Below, in pieces: positions 1 to 11,351 of a DNA stretch of 64,000 nucleotides; position 1 is the stretch's first letter, and each line of letters begins with the position of its first letter. The stretch lies in NCBI GenBank assembly GCA_038503035.1, contig JAVSML010025534.1, positions 186,001 to 250,000 of the forward strand, in the 5' to 3' direction. Made by a program: the position numbers and the translations under genes. Under the pieces are notes generated by a model, which worked only from the letters and a program-made list of their open reading frames with translations, was not told the DNA's origin and searched no databases. The DNA is from Crocodylus rhombifer (Eukaryota; Chordata; Crocodylia; Crocodylidae).

Positions 1-891
1 TTTTCCAAAAGCCAAAAGGCAACTTCGCTTTGACTCCACTCCAGTTTCAACAGCTGTCTCAAACTTAGCTTGGATGAAACTCCATGGAGCTAGATTTTTT
101 GCTGCTGGCAACTCTTTTTTTTTTTTCTGCCATGGATCTGATGATTAATTTTAAAATGTTTTCAGGGCACAAAATGGTTGGAGAGGCCAATCCCCCTGTT
201 GTGTCCTTTAAAGCTTCCTGTTAACTGTGGGCAGTTCTTATGCTACTAAACTGATGTTCTTGGCTGTGATCTCTGAAGTTACAACCGTGGTATAGACAGA
301 AGGAACAGGCAAGGAAAGTGCTGAAGCAATATTATTTGCAGCTCTATTACATTAAGCATTTTCCTGTGCCTCATCTTAACATTTTGCTGAAGCACAGGCC
401 AGAGCCTATCTTTTCAGTACTTTTCAGAAATCTCTATGTGGAATTAAACCTCAGGCTACTGTATGTAAAACCCTGAGAAAAAAAGTGTTAATAATTCCCA
501 ATCAACCTTCAGAGAGCGCATATCGTAATACAGATCATAGTAAAATAAACATTTATTTTAAAATAAACACAGCAAACACTGTAAACAGCTTAAAACATGG
601 TAAATAGTACTGGGAATACTAGGAATTACTTTAAAAAAATGCTATTAGGCAGTATATCTACCAATATTTCTCAGTCAGACTTTCTGCTTTTTTGCTGTTA
701 AATATTTTCAAATATGATTTCAACTTAACATTTATTCTTCTATTCTTTAGCACATGCGTATAAACACACACCCTTGTAATCTACTTTCAGGTATGATTTC
801 TCGCTCTCTGGAGTGTAACCATGTCGTGTCACTCTATAGCATGTCAACCTTGTTTCTGGCCCCGGAAGGTCTTTCTTTGAGTCCATAAAAT
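1..891. other. AT-rich intergenic or intronic DNA, nothing recognised
   Basis: I see no open frame of note and no repeat family I can name. There is a short T-run near 112-127 and an AT-rich stretch around 540-740. It could be intron or intergenic sequence. Confidence 0.5.
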
Positions 892-2104
892 TGTGACAGT
901 GTGCTTAGTGTACTGTCACTTTAAGAGGGAAGAGGCAGCAGGTGTGGCATGGGCCAATTAGAGAGTCACGGGAGCAGGAGGGGTAGGGTGCTTGAGGCAT
1001 ATAAGCCCAGAGCCTGAGCTGGTCAGGCAGTCTAGCCTTGAGAGCCATGGAGAGAAGAGCTTCTGGGCAGCAGGGCTCCTGGGTTAATATCTGAGCTAGG
1101 GAGAAGCAGCACTAGTGGTTGGTATAAGGAATTAAGAGGAGGAAGGAGGTCCCAGATGGCCCAAAAAGGAGAGAAGAGCCAGAGGACCAGACAGCCTGGA
1201 GGTTTATAGCTCAGGAGACGGCAAGTGTCAGCAGGGCCAGGGAGTCCAAAGGTCTCAGTGGCCCAGGAGTGGGCCCAGTCCAGAGATAGGGGCTGAATGT
1301 CTCCACAGCTAGAGACTGGTGGGGCCAGGGGAGCCCATGAGTCTCAACCAATCTAGGAATGGAGCCTTGGCCCAGACAGAGGGGCAAAAGACTGGGGGCC
1401 ACAACTGGAGACTGAGGGGCCCAAGGAGCCCATAACCCAGGAGGGGCACGTGTCAGCTAGCTAGGGGGGTGTTAGGAACAGCCCAAGGGGGGTGTTAGGA
1501 ACAGCAGAGAGAGAGAGAAATGCATCTTTGAGGAATGGGCATGGTATAAGAGGTGGTCTGAGCTATGTAACAAGCCCTTAAGGTGGAGAGTGGAGACACC
1601 TAAGCTTAGGAGTATGAGATCAAGCTTGGGAAGCCCTGGGGCAGCCTCCCTTTCCCTAAAAGATAATAACATTAAGGCATGGCAGTTGAGGAGAAGGGGA
1701 GCTTGCCCAAAGACAGAGCAGGTTGACAAGGGCTGAAGGGGGCACCAGGGGCTTTGAAGGTCACTGTTGGAGATGAACCCTGTTACAACAATATATTGTG
1801 ATAGAAGAAATATTCCCCTAATGGAGGGCCTCCCATGTCGCAAAGCAGGAATAGCATTCACCTGCATGCAGACTGGAACAAGCAGTGGGACCTGGCCTTC
1901 ACAGAGGCAAAGTCTTTCATGGATCACTCACTGGGGCCACAGGACTGCCTGTCTCCCATATTTGACCTGCTAGATGTATTAACTGCAACGGATGTTTCCT
2001 ATATATCTTCAGATGTCCATTGAGCATGTCCAGTACTAAATCTCCTTCCTGTATTTTCTTTCTCTATCTCTGGGCCCATAATGAAAGGTCAGAAATCACA
2101 GTAT
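892..2104 (+). mobile_element. LTR-like element, no internal genes
   Basis: The sequence changes abruptly from AT-rich to G-rich here. It starts TGTGACAGTG, has a CTTTAAG box near 918 and a TATA-like catataag at 998-1005, followed by a purine-rich body and a GAGAGAGAGA tract near 1507. The same order (TG start, CTTTAAG, TATAAG-type box, G-rich body, GA tract) is seen in the elements at 9361 and 11352, so I read it as a long terminal repeat in plus orientation. The pentamer aaaat occurs just before the start (887-891) and at 2105-2109, which suggests the right edge, but that edge is weak. No gag, pol or env frame is present, so it would be a solo LTR or a non-autonomous element. Confidence 0.45.
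1463..1505. repeat. Short tandem duplication, period 23
   Basis: The 20-mer beginning aggggggtgtta occurs at 1463-1482 and again, perfectly, at 1486-1505. It lies inside the LTR-like element and may be a replication-slippage duplication. Confidence 0.85.
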
Positions 2105-3633
2105 AAAATGTTCGGGTTACATGGACATGAACTCGAGTGATGCACATTAAAAATGAAAGGAAAATCCCCATACCTGGGAAACAAGGATGCCTAAGCATCT
2201 AGACTATAATCTTTAATGACTTCTAATCATTTGAAGTAGCATTCCTTCTACAGTTGAATTCTTGACATTGGATTGCACAAAAGCAGAGACAAATAAAAAA
2301 GGATATTTCCCCATTCAATTTTTCTACAGCCTCACATTCTACAATAATAAATCTTTTGCAGAATCAATGTTGTTATGCATACCATGCTTACTAAAAAATC
2401 CCAACAAATTCTTCTTGGGGTACAAGATTTATAGAGAGTTTTCATAGTCAATTGCTTTCACTATTATTAGAACAAAGATGCCTTGCTGCCCCAGCACAGT
2501 GACTGCCACTTGTTATGTAGATGCTCTGAAAAATGTATTGCTTTTTATTGCTTTTCCATGTAATCATGTTGTTTTCTTAGTCATCTCAAGTAAGACCAGG
2601 AAAAAAGAAAAAAAGAGATGAAATTATATTCTAGGTCATACTTTCCAATTTATCTTCTTGGGGAAAAGAAATAGTAACTAGGGAAAAATACGGCTCTTGG
2701 CAAAAGTATGTACTTGCACCAATGTCACCTGGAGTACTGAGGAATGCTGATCAACACAAGGGGACCAGAACCAAAAGAAGGTTCTGAGTGATCCTGGTGG
2801 CACTAAGTGAACTCAACTCTGCTTTACTTTGTAAATGATGGAGAGGGCCTCCTTCCTCCCCTCTGCCTATCGCCCTGCCACATAGACAGTTGTGCCACTC
2901 AGTCCTTTTTTCATTCAATCCAGGTATATCTCTCATCTTAGAATTGAACCAGTTCTGGTCTGCTGCCTCCTACTACTGTGTGGTTACCCCCTTCAGTGGC
3001 CAAATGAGGCAGGGGAAACCCGTTCCATTGAGTCCAGGACCCAGGGCCCTGATCAATTGCACGGGTTGATCTAGGCAGGCCACATCCTTGTTCCACTTTC
3101 GTCCTTCATTTATCAATGCCCATGGTCCCTGATGACCCCTTCTAGTTCTTTCCTTCACTGTCTGAGGCAACTGCATCTCCATCAACCTGGCCTTCAGCAA
3201 GGCTTTTCATGAGGCGGCCCTTTACCAATAAGCATTTTCCAGCCAAGACCAAATGGCTGGGGACCCTAAGAGGTTTGAACACCACGATCCTATTGAATTT
3301 CAGTAAGAGTAATATGCATTGCCTCCTTGTCTCTTCTGAGAATCTGGACCATAGCTGGGTCACAGTTTGCATATAAAAGACTGTGAGGTACTCAGATACT
3401 AAGGTAACATCAAAGAGAGAGAGTTCCTTATAAAGTAGGATGGTGATCAGTATGAGGAAGGCAATCACATTCCAGTTGTTAGTGAGTAAAAGTAATTAAA
3501 ATGATTATAAATTGGGAGAATGTTTGCATATCAGTTTGCCTAGTTCTATTTTTATCTCAGATTAGTTAGGCCAACAATTGTTGCCTATACACATGCTCAT
3601 TGACTCGTAATTAGAATGGATTGCAACAGACTC
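2105..3633. other. No gene; unassigned sequence
   Basis: Mostly AT-rich. A more GC-balanced segment at about 2700-3250 contains only short frames (61-108 codons) with no recognisable domain. I see no repeat boundary in it. Confidence 0.45.
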
Positions 3634-3832
3634 AATGTTCTGTGTTCTAATTAGAATGCTGTGGCATCACCGCAGTGTCACGTGCATTATGCCCCTGTGT
3701 GTTTAAAAATGGTTGTGGGGTATTTTAACTAAACTTTGCCAAATGAGGTTTAGATAAAGCAGCCCACAACCATTTTTAAATGTCCAGGGGCTTAATACAC
3801 ATGACTGCTTGTGAACCGCTCTAATTAAAATG
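3634..3832. mobile_element. Hairpin-type MITE with long imperfect arms
   Basis: The left arm (about 3634-3710) runs from ttctaattagaatgc to aaaaatggttgtggg. The right arm (about 3755-3832) is its imperfect reverse complement, from cccacaaccattttt to ctctaattaaaatgc. The arms match most strongly at the outer TCTAATTA ends and the inner AAAAATGGTTGTGGG block. Such a whole-length palindrome is typical of non-autonomous DNA transposons. The motif tctaattagaa recurs near 49872, which suggests a second family member there. The superfamily is not determined. Confidence 0.6.
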
Positions 3833-4986
3833 CCTTTCCTTTCCCCCACCTCCAAGCATGTGAATAGGCAGCCAATATGACCAAATCCTTATGGCAAATC
3901 CTTTTGTGTGAAATCCTGGCTCCATTGGTATCAATGGCAAAAATTCCCATGGATGTATTTGGGCAAGGATTTATTTGGTCTACATGCTTTTTTTTACAGG
4001 TATAAATTGCTCACTGCTGATATCGGTTGACATAAAGGGTCTTTCTAGGGTAAAAAGGAGATTTCAGTGAGTAGAACAATATTAGAAATGAGACCTTTGT
4101 CTCTTGAAATTAAAGTGCTTGTAAAGCTGAAGCTGCCAGCTTTGTATATTAGAGCCTGAGGAGATAATATACTGAATCATTCATTTCCTTTACCTATTCT
4201 TTTTGCCTTCTTCAAAAGCAAGTCTTATTTCAAGTAATTTCAGTCCAATAATGAATATAACACTGACTGACTCACCGTCATACAAGATCTGCTTTGGGAT
4301 ATACTTTATCAGGGTTTGTTTCTGTGCAGTCAAAATACTTAGAAAAGTGGGACAAGTAGCACCTCATGTGTTGAGCTTATGCTTCTTTTGTACTTGAAAC
4401 TATTAGGGATTTGTTTGATGAGAAGCCCACCTGGATATGCTCAGATTAGACTAACTTTGGCTTCTAGGATTTATTAGCTGAAAGGCACAATTTTCTAATA
4501 CTGGGACTAGATAAGTGGAACCTATTAATAGAGCTGGTTGCAATTTTTTGTTCAAAATGCTTTTTCTATGATAAATGGTTTTTTTTCCATGGAAATGAAA
4601 CAATTTTTTCCAGTGGTTTTTAAATGTGTTTTTTGACAGGGCGAAGGTAGGTCACCGAAAAAACACCTGAAAATATTTTCCAAAGATGCTTATTTACTTG
4701 TTGACCAATGCCTAAAATCTTTTGAGGAAAAATAACATGTTTGTCAATGTTTTCGAAGAACAAAAACCGTTTGGTGACCACGCCTTCACTAGGCCATGAA
4801 GAATTGTCTCATCAAATAGATGTTTATCTATTTCTATTTGCAATAGGACATTCAAGTTCAGACTCCTCCTACACTATTAGTGAACCGAGTAATGTTGGTA
4901 ATGCTGAAGTCATAGGTTTAAGTTTTCCATTTAAGAAACATATTTTTTAGAAACTGTAAAATACAGTGCTAGTCAGTGAAGGTAAT
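3833..4986. other. AT-rich DNA, possible degraded inverted-repeat element at ~4520-4790
   Basis: Most of this stretch is featureless. From about 4520 to 4790 it alternates TTTTTGTTCAAAA-like and TTTTCGAAGAACAAAAA-like blocks that partly complement each other, which may be a decayed MITE. I could not fix its ends. Confidence 0.35.
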
Positions 4987-5072
4987 TGTAGCAGATCACA
5001 GAGCTGTGTGCAATATTAGTGTGGTGGCTTGCTGGCAGCAGCCTGGCTTTCTGGCTTGGAAAGGCTCTGAGC

Positions 5073-5233
5073 GATTGGTGCATTCCCACCAATCAGGCGA
5101 TGGCAGAGGAGAGGCTACCCTGCTCCTACCCATGGGCGAGCTGAAGAGCCAGATCTGAGAGGGAACTAACCCCCCTCTCTTTTGATTGGTCCATTTTCAA
5201 TTTGAGGCAGAGCCTCCAAAGAGAATAAAAAGG
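5073..5233 (+). promoter_or_regulatory. Candidate LTR promoter: opposed CCAAT boxes and TATA-like box
   Basis: gattgg at 5073-5078 faces ccaatc at 5089-5094, a third gattgg is at 5184-5189, and aataaaaagg at 5224-5233 sits ~40 bp downstream. The arrangement is shared with the related element at 26.3 kb, which argues for a conserved RNA polymerase II promoter. Activity is inferred only. Confidence 0.45.
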
Positions 5234-5367
5234 CAGCCTGGCTGGCACGTGGGTGGCTGCAACGAGAAGAGGGACAGAGAAGAGGGCTCTGAAGGGCTGG
5301 CAACGCTGGCCAGCAGGACGGAGATGTTGCCCTGGAAGAGCCCGAAGCCTCTTTGTTGGGAACGGAG

Positions 5368-5865
5368 CCGCGAAGAGGCCGTGCCGCCCAACCCCACCGC
5401 AAGGGAGCGCGGCGAGTGGTGCGTGGGTCGGTGCACAGAGGGTCCAAGAGGGACCAAGACCCTGGTAGCTGCATGGGGTGGCTTGGGTCCCCAACCCCTG
5501 GCATGAGGCCAGGCAGTTGGTGCACAGCCGGTGCACAGGGGGCCCGAGAGGGCCTGAGATCCTGGGAACTGCACGAGGCAGCTCAGGTCTCCAAACCGTG
5601 GCAAAAGACCAGGCAGTTGGTGTGCAGCTGATGCATGGAGGGCCTGGGAGCAGGCTGGGATCCAGGAGCTGTTTGAGGCAGCTTGGGTCTCTAATCCCCG
5701 GCTTGAGGCTTGGAGCACCTTGCACAGGCAGTGCCTGGACGGTCCGGGAGTGGACCAAGACTGGCACTACACAAGGTGGCTCAGGTCTCCAACCCCTGGC
5801 ATAAGGCCGGACAGCAGCATAGAAGGACCGTCGGTGTGCAGGACAGTGCAGAGGGCCTGGAGACG
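5368..5865. repeat. Minisatellite, about five ~100-bp units
   Basis: Homologous unit starts are clear at 5468, 5568, 5668 and 5766, giving periods of 100, 100 and 98. Each unit contains a g(c/t)tc(a/t)gg-like block and a ccaacccctgg- or ctaatccccgg-like block. A more diverged unit probably precedes at about 5368. Units differ by many substitutions, so the array is not freshly amplified. It is internal to the LTR-like element. Confidence 0.7.
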
Positions 5866-6640
5866 GCCCAGGCAGAGGGAGCCATGAGCAGCTGGGGACG
5901 TTCCTGCTGAGGGAGGAAACGCCTCGTCCTGGGAAACCAGAGCAGCTTCATTGGCCTGGAGAGTTGTGAGTTGCCCTGGGAAGTGGGATTCCCACAGGGG
6001 AGGAGGGATTCCCGCCATCAGGTGGGGTTAGCAGCCGGAGGGAAAGCCCCAGAGGGAGGGGCTCCCGGGGGTCTTGAGGGTTCCCCTCGTGGGCTATTCA
6101 AGCTGGGTAGTGGGGAGCCTGAAGGGCGCTGGGGATCTTTTCCCTCTCCTTATCTTTGGGGCATTGCCACTTCCCCCAGGACAACAAGGGCTGTTCTTTC
6201 GTTCCTTTTAGAGGTCTAGCCTTTTCATCTGATGTTTCTGTGCCTCATAGTTTGTGAACCCTGAGCCTCATATTTTGCAAGCTCCACACCTCATGCTTTC
6301 TAAACCTCTCACCTCATTAGAGGATAAGGTTGAATGACTTGTAATGAGACTCTTGCTTTGACTTCTTTTGATTTCTCACCTGTATATAGAAAGTTTGCAT
6401 TGACCTGTATATAAGCTATTTAGCTCCTATATCTTATGTGGAAATATGTTAACACTATAACTTTCATATCTCGTTAAATTTCTATATAGTTAAGCCTTCA
6501 CACATGTTCTGGCCTGGCTCTATAGGGGAAGGAGGGAAACTGTGCCACAGGCAGTTTCCCCCCATAGCACATGTGCCCTGCTAACACTCCCTTCATTTGG
6601 AGAGGGGAGTGCAACATTGGGTACCACCCAGGTTACATTA

Positions 6641-7734
6641 GTAATGATCTACTGTACTCCACAGAAATCAAAAGTCTTGCCCATTTTCTGATGAACTAGG
6701 GAACTGATTCACTGCTGCAGACAATTTTGCTAAGATGGGTTTTTTTTTTCTTTTTTTGGAATTTGCTCTGTTTATGAAAATAAGTGGGCCAGATATTTGA
6801 GTGAAGATGGCTTTTACAGAGAAAAGGTACTGTTTTTTGATGCTAAGCCAGCTACTGTGTTGAAATGACCAATAAAAAAGTACCTGATATTGAATTATAG
6901 GAAATGAAATAGTGAAGGGATTTGTATGACATTTTGCAGATGGAAAATAGTGAATTTCCGTCAATTGTAGCTGTTTGCATTTTGTACTTCACCTTATTGC
7001 GTAAACAAATATTACATCTTGTCCTAGCAGGGGGGATTAAATCTCAGTCTCTTAAGAGGAGCACTTTGCAGGATTATGGTGAAAGTTATGTAAATTCAGC
7101 TAATAAATCTGGGTGCATCTCCCATAGGAATAGGTTAGAAAGAGCAGAATTAGTGTACCAGATAGTACCAGTGAATATTAAAGAGATCTGAATTGGCAAT
7201 GGCTCTTGTAAGACACAAAATAATAACTCTCATTTTAAATAAACACATGATAAGAACAAAATGCTGTATGTCTGAAATAAAAATACAGGGGTTTAATATG
7301 GCACTTATACAAAAAAATTACAGGCACTACAGATTTCTACTTACAACCTGCTTAAACCTATATTGCAGGAAATCATAGAATGTGCCTGTGCAGATTTTTG
7401 TTCATTTCAGAATTATAGCAGGCAATAATCCAGTATATCCTGCCATCTTAATTTTTATTTTCAGTTTCAAACTTACTTTGTGATAGTGTCAGCTGGAACC
7501 TTGACATTTATTATTTATTTAGGGGGTTCTTAGCTATAATATGATCATTAAATTAATATGATCAGAAACAAATATGTCTCCTTATTTATGCATTCATTTA
7601 TAGATATATAATAAAAATAATGGTAGTATTAGAAAGAGGGCTTCTCCAGGTAAAGATGGTATTCTTGGTTGTATTAAGAAGAAAATATCAAATAGGAGTA
7701 AACAGGTTAGTGTATTTGGCACTGATGCTGGCTG
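6641..7734. other. AT-rich DNA, nothing recognised
   Basis: Only short frames (61-98 codons) without domains. A T-run occurs at about 6738-6758. No repeat family identified. Confidence 0.45.
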
Positions 7735-7935
7735 CTGGAAACTCATTCACTGCTGGTATCCAGGCTTAAAAAAAGATGTTGAAAAATTGTAGCATGTTTA
7801 GAGAAGAGCCACGAGAATGATGAAAGGATTAACCAAAGAGGTTAAAAGCTGAATTGATCATGGTCTGTACTCCTACAGTTATGTGGATTAGGTGGTCTCT
7901 TCCATGCTGAAAATGTTTGAATTTGTGAATAGTTT
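7735..7935 (+). mobile_element. Old CR1 fragment, 3' region
   Basis: The piece reading agatgttgaaaaattg then gagaagagccacgaga resembles the CR1 reverse-transcriptase region encoding the KDVEKLERVQRRATRMI-type block seen intact elsewhere in this window. It is followed by gattaggtggtctcttcca, which resembles a decayed CR1 3' end. It is short and diverged, with an internal deletion. Confidence 0.5.
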
Positions 7936-8736
7936 TTCATTTCTCAGGACAAGGGTCCAAGGTCACCTATAAGCACCACCATAAGAACCAAGGTTAAATT
8001 TAGGTGAATCCTGTTTGCAGTGAGTTTGACACAGCTTGGTTGTCCAAACATGGTTGAATAGAGCAGATTACATTGTAAAACCACATGTTTATACTGTACC
8101 AAGGATCTGCTTTACCTTTGGACAATACCAGGATAAATTTTAGGGCATCTTTTTTCTGGATAAATTCATTTGTAAAGTCAGTATTGATCGGATATGTATG
8201 TTACAATTTAATTTGGACTGCATACTGTGTGTATAATCTACACACACACACCATAAATCATCCCACAGTCTAGTGTGGTCAGAGTTCTCTGCTCAGTAAG
8301 GGCTCAGTCAGAACTTGGGTTGAAGCAATTTTGCAAGTCAGGATTGATTTGCATGGGGATGCTTATACGGTGTTTGCTAGCATTACACTGGACTCAGGAG
8401 AGCAATTTATATTATTTACTTTCAAGAACGCTAAATTTACTTCCATTACTATTGAATTCTGTGAGGAACTGATGAAAAAATTGAAGAAAACAAAAATAAG
8501 TTCTTCACATTTAAATCCTTCATAATTATCCTTGTTTTCTCCACATCAGTATAATAAGGTTTTCATCTGGTACATTTAAACCGTCAGACTAGATTCACTA
8601 GTACTGCTGGGTTCTATGAATGCTTTATGTCACTAGAGAAGCACAAAGTAGCTAGAGCATAGCAGTGGATATAGGCCTTTATTTTTAGAGCAAAAGGAAG
8701 AAAAAACCTCAATACGCACTTTAAATACAGAATTAT
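7936..8736. other. No gene; unassigned AT-rich sequence
   Basis: Short frames only. A (CA) run of about 12 bases lies at 8239-8250. The words gtcagactagattcac near 8584 could be another CR1 3' end relic but are too short to call. Confidence 0.4.
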
Positions 8737-9360
8737 ACAAAACTGGAGTTGGAAGGGCCCTCTAATCCAACCCCCTGCTCAAAGCAGGCCCATCCCCAAC
8801 TAGATCATCCCAGACAGGGCTTTGTCTAGCTGGGTCGTAAAAACCTCCAAGGAAGGAGATTCCACAACCACTGTGGGTAACCTTGTCCAGTGCTTTTCTA
8901 CCCTCCTAGTGAGAAAGGTCTTCCTAATATCCAACCTAAACTTCCCTTGCTGCAACTTGAGACCATTGTTCCTTGTTCCGTCATCTGCCCCCACTGAGAA
9001 CAGTCTATTTCCATCCTCTTTCAAACCACCTTTCAGGTAGTTGAAGCTTGCTAATAAATCCCCCCTGAGTCTTCTCTTCTCCAGACTAAATATGCCCATT
9101 TCCCTCAGCTTTTCCTTAGAAGTCATGTGCCCCAGTCCCCTCACCATTTTTTTGCTGCCTGCTGTCCAGTTTGTCCACATCCTTTCTGTAGTGGGGGGCC
9201 CAAAACCGGGCATAGGACTCCAAATATAGTCTCATCAGTGCAGAATACAGAGGAAGAATTACTTCTCTTGATCTGCTGGCAACAGTCCTACTAATGCAGC
9301 CCAGGATAGCCTTATTGGTAACAAGGATGCACTGTTGGCTCATATCCAGCTTATTGTCCA
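8737..9360 (-). mobile_element. Old CR1 LINE, part 1 of 3 (3' end)
   Basis: On the minus strand this is the 3' portion of a CR1 ORF2 and its 3' UTR. The frame at 8800-9213 (minus) carries recognisable CR1 C-terminal blocks, SLEKRRLRGDLLASF and KFRLDIRKTFLTRRV. The overlapping frame at 9116-9361 carries SREVILPLYSAL, so at least one frameshift separates them. The 3' end (plus-strand gttggaagggccctctaatcc) lies near 8745. The element stops at 9360 inside cttattgtcca and resumes at about 10950 with ccccaggtcc, as expected if the LTR-like element between them is an insertion. Confidence 0.85.
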
Positions 9361-10949
9361 TGTAACAGGGAACCCTTACCCCATTACAGATAGGTGGAGG
9401 TCCCCCTTTAAGGGAAGGATTTTTGTTAACTGGCCAAGGGCAGCTGGCCAGGCTGCAATTAATGAGTAGTCTGTGGGCAGGTCAGCCGAGAGAGCACATA
9501 GTTTCATAGTAGTTTTATAGTTTCTAGGGTCTGACCTCAAGTCTGACCCCCTGCCCTAGGCAGGAACTAGTGCTGGGATCATAATACCCCAGCCAGATAT
9601 CTATCCAACCTCCTCTTGAAGACCCCCAAGGTAGGGGAGAGCACCAGCTTTTCCAGAGCCCATTCCAGAGCCTGGCAGCCCTAACCATAAAGTAATGCCT
9701 CCTGATATCAAGCCTGAACCTGCTCTCAATCAATCTGTGGCCATTATTCCTTGTTATCCCAGTGGTGCCTGTGAGAACAGAGCCTCACCTATTTTCTGCT
9801 GGTTCCCCCTGGTGAGTTTATAGATGGCCACCAGATCCCCTCTCAGTCTTCTCTTGTGGAAACTGAATAGACTCAGGCCCTTTAGACTATCTTCGTAGGG
9901 CCTGGCCTGCTGCCCCCTGACCATGCGAGTGGCCCTCCTCTGGACCCTCTGGTCTCCACATGACCAGAAGTGGGCACAACTCAGGAAATATAAGCCAGAG
10001 CCAGAACCAGAGCAAGGGGATCAGGCCCTGGATGTTGCAGAGAAGAGCCTGAGGAAGTGCTAAATTGCCTTGGGGTTACCAGTGAGACTCATGGAGCTCA
10101 AGGGGATGTAGCCCAGAGCTGGGTTTTATGGAGGTACACAGTGAAGGTTGCTATATGTTCTGCCTACCCTGAGGGGGGGAAAGGGTTTCCTTGTTAAGGT
10201 AGCAATGTCCTGTTTTCCCTTGTGTTGATATTAGTAGGTCCAAAAAGAAGAGCTTATGTTTTAGCTAGGGGGCTTATCATTCAGTTATAGGTCACACCGG
10301 TGGTTTGGGTCAGGACTGTGAGGAACAGTTTTAGGAGGTCCCATCAGTGCCCTAGGAGCATATGATTATCTGAAGCCTTGCTGGGGACAGACTTGAAGCA
10401 GAGTGGGCGAACAGAGCCCAGATCAGGGCAGAGCTTTGACTCAGTGCCTGATGGAGCTTGGGGTCCGGGGTGGGGCACCCGAGGGGGTAAGACTGAAGCT
10501 AGTGCTTAGAAGCAAGGCCCAATATAGTGGGCCTGGGCTATATGGCCCTTCTAGAGGAAAGGGACAGAGGTCAAGAAAACTGAAGTCCTAACATGAGATT
10601 CATGGTACATTGACACCCATGAGATTTGGTGTAGGAGAGGAACAGAGTCACTCAGTTTGCCCTTAAGGCTACAAATGCCCTGCAGGGGTATAGGCAGGCT
10701 GAGAAGGGCTTATTGGACTTGAGGGCTGGATCAAGACCAGTAGGATCCAGGAGAGACCTGGTGTGGGATTTATCAAGATTGAGGCTCACTCTAAGGCCTG
10801 TAGGCAGCCTTCTTTGCTCAACTTTCAATAAGAACAAGTCCTGGTGGGCAAGTAATCAAGGGAGGAAGATATTAGAGTGAGCACCAAGCAGGAGCCGTGC
10901 ATCCTTCAGGGGGCGTCACAGTCACCCCTGCAGTCATGAGCCTCCTACA
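9361..10949 (+). mobile_element. LTR-like element inserted in the old CR1
   Basis: It begins TGTAACAGGGA and ends CCTACA, the TG...CA signature of long terminal repeats. The CR1 flanks read gtcca before it (9356-9360) and gtcta after it (10950-10954), a 4/5 match fitting a 5-bp target duplication. A cccctttaag box lies near 9403 and a TATA-like atataag at about 9988, the latter displaced by the CR1 insert at 9501-9956. Without that insert the element is about 1.13 kb. A segment around 10330-10410 matches the reverse complement of 22270-22340, so the minus-strand element at 21.8 kb is the same family. It has no coding capacity. Confidence 0.65.
9501..9956 (-). mobile_element. 5'-truncated CR1 inside the LTR-like element
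   Basis: On the minus strand this is a CR1 3' end with a TTTCATAG-type tail (plus-strand gtttcatagtagttttatag). It encodes remnants of the ORF2 C-terminus such as FRLDIRRHYFMVRAARLWN. Its 5' truncation point is near 9950. The flanking words cacat (9495-9499 and 9957-9961) may be the target duplication. The surrounding LTR-like sequence joins across it, so this CR1 arrived after the LTR-like element. Confidence 0.85.
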
Positions 10950-11351
10950 GTCTACTACAGCCCCAGGTCCTTTTCTGCAGAGCTGATGCTTAGCCAGTCA
11001 CCCCTTAGCCTGTACCAGTGAATGGGATTATCTAATCCAAAATCAGGATTTTGCATTTCTCCTTATTGAATGTCAGGAGATTTCTTTTGGTCTAATCCTC
11101 CAATTTGTCTGGGTCTCCCTGAATCCTAGCTCTACCCTCCAAAGTGTGTTACTCCGCACAATTTGGTGTCATCTACAAACTTGCTGCAATTGCATTGCAT
11201 CCCATCTTTCAGATTGTTGATGCAAATATTGACCAAAATGGCCCCAGGATGAAACCTTGGGGCATGCCACTTGATACTGGTTGCCAACTAGACACTAAGC
11301 CATTGATTACAACACTTTGAGCCTAATGATACAACCAGTTTTCTATCCACC
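10950..11351 (-). mobile_element. Old CR1 LINE, part 2 of 3 (reverse transcriptase region)
   Basis: This continues the CR1 interrupted at 9360. Plus-strand words such as aggtccttttctgcagagctg, atttggtgtcatctacaaac and ccttggggcatgccact are antisense forms of CR1 RT segments (compare FADDTK and GVPQGS regions in intact copies here). There is no long frame; the copy is heavily mutated. It breaks at 11351 within ttctatccacc. Confidence 0.8.

Larger units (their letters stand above)
4987..6640 (+). mobile_element. LTR-like element with internal ~100-bp tandem repeats
   Basis: The element starts TGTAGCAGATC and its right end reads ggttaca-tta. The pentamer gtaat lies directly before it (4982-4986) and after it (6641-6645), fitting a 5-bp target duplication. 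It carries two opposed CCAAT boxes, a third CCAAT-type box, a TATA-like box at 5224, a block of ~100-bp tandem repeats, and an AT-rich 3' portion with tatatag motifs. The same promoter layout and the same 3' tail (tatatagttaag, then ctatag.ggaa) occur in the element at 26248-27537 plus 32941-33101, so the two are one family in the same orientation. Overlapping frames inside it are short, in several frames, and match nothing; I treat them as non-coding. No retroviral gene is present. Confidence 0.6.

Noticed and set aside
5126..5767. 213-codon minus-strand frame
   Set aside because: It is a by-product of the tandem ~100-bp repeats in the LTR-like element; repeats near a multiple-of-three period keep frames open on both strands.
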